Part shown: positions 62,316-64,000 of the stretch, piece by piece | Numbering within the stretch: the stretch's first letter is position 1 | How the letters are laid out: every line of letters begins with the position of its first letter | Origin: Alistipes sp. | GTDB lineage: Bacteria > Bacteroidota > Bacteroidia > Bacteroidales > Rikenellaceae | Assembly: GCA_017631055.1 (NCBI GenBank) | Contig: JAGBTZ010000003.1 | Coordinates: 24,619 to 88,618, forward strand | DNA: 64,000 bases | Direction of reading: 5' to 3' | Notes under the pieces: generated by a model | The model's database searches: none | What the model saw: the letters and a program-made list of their open reading frames with translations, nothing else | What the model was told of the DNA's origin: nothing | Translations under genes and position numbers: made by a program

Positions 62316-63485
62316 ATGAAGAAGATTTTGTTGGCAGTGGTTGCACTGTGTGCAATGATGCCGCTCGGGGCTGCTAATCCCGAGGAGATTAGGTATGGCA
62401 ACTATCCTACACCTCGCAGGGAGATTTTTCTGCCCAAGGTCAATGGTTATAACGTCTATAAAGCAGACTTACATATTCACTCGATATATTCGGATGGTCA
62501 CGTTACGCCCGATGGCCGTGTGACCGAGGCGTGGTATGACGGATTGGATATTATCGCCATGACCGAGCACCTCGAGAGCCGCAAGCGCGAGCAGGAGTAT
62601 CTCAACTTCCTGAAGGGATACAATGGCGGTACGCCCAAGACGGCAAAGAACTGGTGGGTCTACAAGGTGGGTCCCGATGAGGATGGCATCCTTGCCGACC
62701 TGAATGTCGCTACACAGGCGGCTATGAAACAGGCTGCAGCATACGATATTACGCTTATCCCGGGTATCGAGATTACTCGTGAGCCCAAGGAGTTCGGTCA
62801 CTATAACATCCTCTTCCTGAAGGATGCGAACGAGATTTTCGACCGTGATCCGCTGGTGGCTCTGCGCAACGCTCGCCAGCAGGGGGCGCTGATTATCCAC
62901 AACCACCCGGGTTGGGAGCGAACTACCAATGGCAAGAACGAGTTCCACGAGAAGGCCTATGGCGAGGGTCTGATTGATGGTGTGGAGGTCGCTAATAGCC
63001 TGACTTTCTATCCGAATATGATTGACCGCTGCCTGGAGGAAAATCTCTTTATGGCAGCCAATACGGATGTTCATGGCACAACTGCTGACTACTACGGAGC
63101 ACATGGTCTGCGCCGTAATATGACTCTGATTTTGGCTAAGGATAAGAGCCTCGAATCGGTGCGTGAGGCTCTCGAGCAGCGCCGCACAATGGGTTACTGC
63201 GCAGGTCAGATTGCGGGTGATGAGGCTCTGCTGAAGGCTCTATTCGAGGGCTCGGTGAAGGTTGAGTTGCAGAGTGTCGACAAGCGCAAGAAGCAGCGCT
63301 ACTATGTTATAACCAACACTTCGTCACTCGATTACACGCTCTACCGCGAGAAGGCTTCGGGCAATTGGACTCTGCCCGCAATGTCGTCTATCAGAGTGAA
63401 TTTCCCTATGAAGATGGATTTGAAGGTTACCGTGCTCAATATGTGGTACGGAGCCGATAAGCATCCGGTGGTGAAACTCGATTAG
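62316..63485 (+). CDS. Secreted PHP-domain phosphodiesterase (Sb-PDE-like), paralog 2
   Basis: 389 residues from ATG 62316, with a signal peptide ending LGAA. Metal motifs: ADLHIHSIYSDG, TEHLES (the paralog at 7182 has TDHLE), PGIEITR, HNHPGW and NTDVHG, i.e. the Sb-PDE pattern. It is about as long as the purine-operon paralog and shares many blocks (RVTEAWYDGLDIIA). Last enzyme of the phosphoesterase locus, 19 bases after the metallophosphoesterase. Substrate unknown. Confidence 0.82.
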   Translation: MKKILLAVVALCAMMPLGAANPEEIRYGNYPTPRREIFLPKVNGYNVYKADLHIHSIYSDGHVTPDGRVTEAWYDGLDIIAMTEHLESRKREQEYLNFLKGYNGGTPKTAKNWWVYKVGPDEDGILADLNVATQAAMKQAAAYDITLIPGIEITREPKEFGHYNILFLKDANEIFDRDPLVALRNARQQGALIIHNHPGWERTTNGKNEFHEKAYGEGLIDGVEVANSLTFYPNMIDRCLEENLFMAANTDVHGTTADYYGAHGLRRNMTLILAKDKSLESVREALEQRRTMGYCAGQIAGDEALLKALFEGSVKVELQSVDKRKKQRYYVITNTSSLDYTLYREKASGNWTLPAMSSIRVNFPMKMDLKVTVLNMWYGADKHPVVKLD

Positions 63486-63535
63486 TTGGTTGTTGCTGTA
63501 AAAGAGTTCCTTAGACGAAAAAAATAGCCCGAAAA

Positions 63536-63567
63536 TTTGGTTTTTTAAGGGCAAATATATACTTTTG
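63536..63567 (+). promoter_or_regulatory. Promoter for the 46-residue protein and following lipoprotein
   Basis: TTTG (63536-63539), 20 bases, TACTTTTG (63560-63567). Transcription would start near 63574, just before the G-rich hairpin. Confidence 0.7.
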
Positions 63568-63584
63568 TCATACATACACCGCAA

Positions 63585-63613
63585 TCCCTCTCCCGAAATT
63601 TTCGGGGGGGGGG
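63585..63613 (+). promoter_or_regulatory. Strong hairpin with ten-G tract in leader
   Basis: CCCTCTCCCGAAA pairs with TTTCGGGGGGGGG; the G run is ten bases (63604-63613). Two G-T wobbles. It is followed by ATTTTGG, so it could terminate transcription from the preceding genes or control the downstream gene. A ten-base G run is also prone to slippage. Confidence 0.6.
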
Positions 63614-63730
63614 ATTTTGGCTATAAAAAGCTGAAATCAAGTGGTTTAGGAGGGTTGTTTAAGCGTGTGCTTTAACTTACAATTAACTTTAATATAAACC
63701 AATTAAACCTATTCACAAGATTTTTTGCTT

Positions 63731-63871
63731 ATGAAGACTCAATCCAAGCACTGCGTTCGCAGGCAAGAGTACATGGCTCCCGAGTTGGAGCGTGTAGAAA
63801 TCACAATCGAGCGTGGTTTCGCCGATTCAATCGAAGAGGTTGAAAAGGATGAAGAAGTGGCGTTCTATTAA
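63731..63871 (+). CDS. Small conserved-type protein, 46 residues
   Basis: ATG 63731 to TAA 63871. It starts MKTQSKHCVRRQ, then YMAPELERVEITIERGFADS and an acidic tail ending EEVAFY. I recall many similar short proteins in Bacteroidales with a Y.AP..E.VE...E.GFA.S pattern, located before lipoprotein genes; this is from memory. No signal peptide. Function unknown. It lies 21 bases before a lipoprotein gene and after a promoter and G-rich hairpin. Confidence 0.65.
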   Translation: MKTQSKHCVRRQEYMAPELERVEITIERGFADSIEEVEKDEEVAFY

Positions 63872-63892
63872 CCTTAAAACGAGATGAAGATT

Positions 63893-64000
63893 ATGAAAAA
63901 GATTTTTTGCTATGTAGCATCTTTGCTCGTTGCAACAGGTGCAATGGTTGGTTGTACTGAGGACATCACAACCGACAACCTCTCGAATGAGGGCGTGAAC
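63893..64000 (+). CDS. Lipoprotein, N-terminal part (runs off window)
   Basis: Signal peptide with basic start MKKIFCYVAS and lipobox ending at Cys21 (MVGC), followed by TEDITTDNLSNE. An in-frame ATG nine bases upstream (63884) is an alternative start. Only 36 residues are visible, too few to name a family, though the position after the small protein suggests a surface-exposed lipoprotein. Confidence 0.75.
   Translation, partial: MKKIFCYVASLLVATGAMVGCTEDITTDNLSNEGVN

Overview
The window looks like a chromosome segment of a member of the Bacteroidales, most likely Alistipes or another Rikenellaceae (genus is inference). The evidence is the repeated TTTG/TTG-N19..21-TAnnTTTG promoter pattern, a SusC/SusD pair, many signal-peptidase-II lipoproteins, an S9 DPP-IV, and a V-type ATPase operon of the order E-DUF2764-A-B-D-I-K. 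No rRNA, tRNA, CRISPR array, phage or transposase gene was seen.

Layout. 1-3300: 5' part of dihydroorotase (minus), preceded by a 33-codon ORF and an intrinsic terminator; then ribokinase and a GRP-family sugar transporter (plus). 3316-6911: minus-strand SDR, ALDH3-like dehydrogenase and DEAD-box helicase. 6912-7181: a 124-nt imperfect palindrome and a terminator. 7182-18768: minus-strand purine operon purE-purL-purF-purM-purH-purD-folD ending in a secreted PHP phosphodiesterase. 19330-24483: glycerol-3-phosphate dehydrogenase, a COG2509 flavoprotein, an MmcQ/YjbR protein and UDP-glucose dehydrogenase. 24629-31800: two secreted S1/P1-type nucleases, then DPP-IV, an unknown protein and a GH73/LysM hydrolase (minus), then DUF4254 and GT9 (plus). 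31894-39358: V-ATPase operon (minus). 39572-45308: DUF4301 (minus), then murB-tilS-holA and a degenerate class IV aminotransferase (plus).

45384-63485, all plus strand, is the most distinctive region. It is built like a polysaccharide utilization locus (SusC, SusD and three further surface lipoproteins), but every enzyme in it is a predicted phosphoesterase: two endonuclease/exonuclease/phosphatase (EEP) proteins, a calcineurin-like metallophosphoesterase and a PHP (Sb-PDE-like) phosphodiesterase. No glycoside hydrolase, lyase or peptidase is present. I read it as a candidate outer-membrane system for capture and dephosphorylation of a phosphodiester-containing polymer or lipid headgroup. The second PHP enzyme closing the purine operon and the tandem secreted nucleases elsewhere in the window suggest a wider nucleotide/phosphoester economy.

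Other notable points: PurF has lost the N-terminal Cys and Arg73 of its glutaminase site; the second S1/P1 nuclease has altered all three residues of one zinc site; the V-ATPase operon lacks C, F and G subunits and its K subunit carries Na+-type ligands; and the right end has a promoter whose leader contains a ten-G tract inside a strong hairpin, followed by a 46-residue protein and a lipoprotein that runs off the window.
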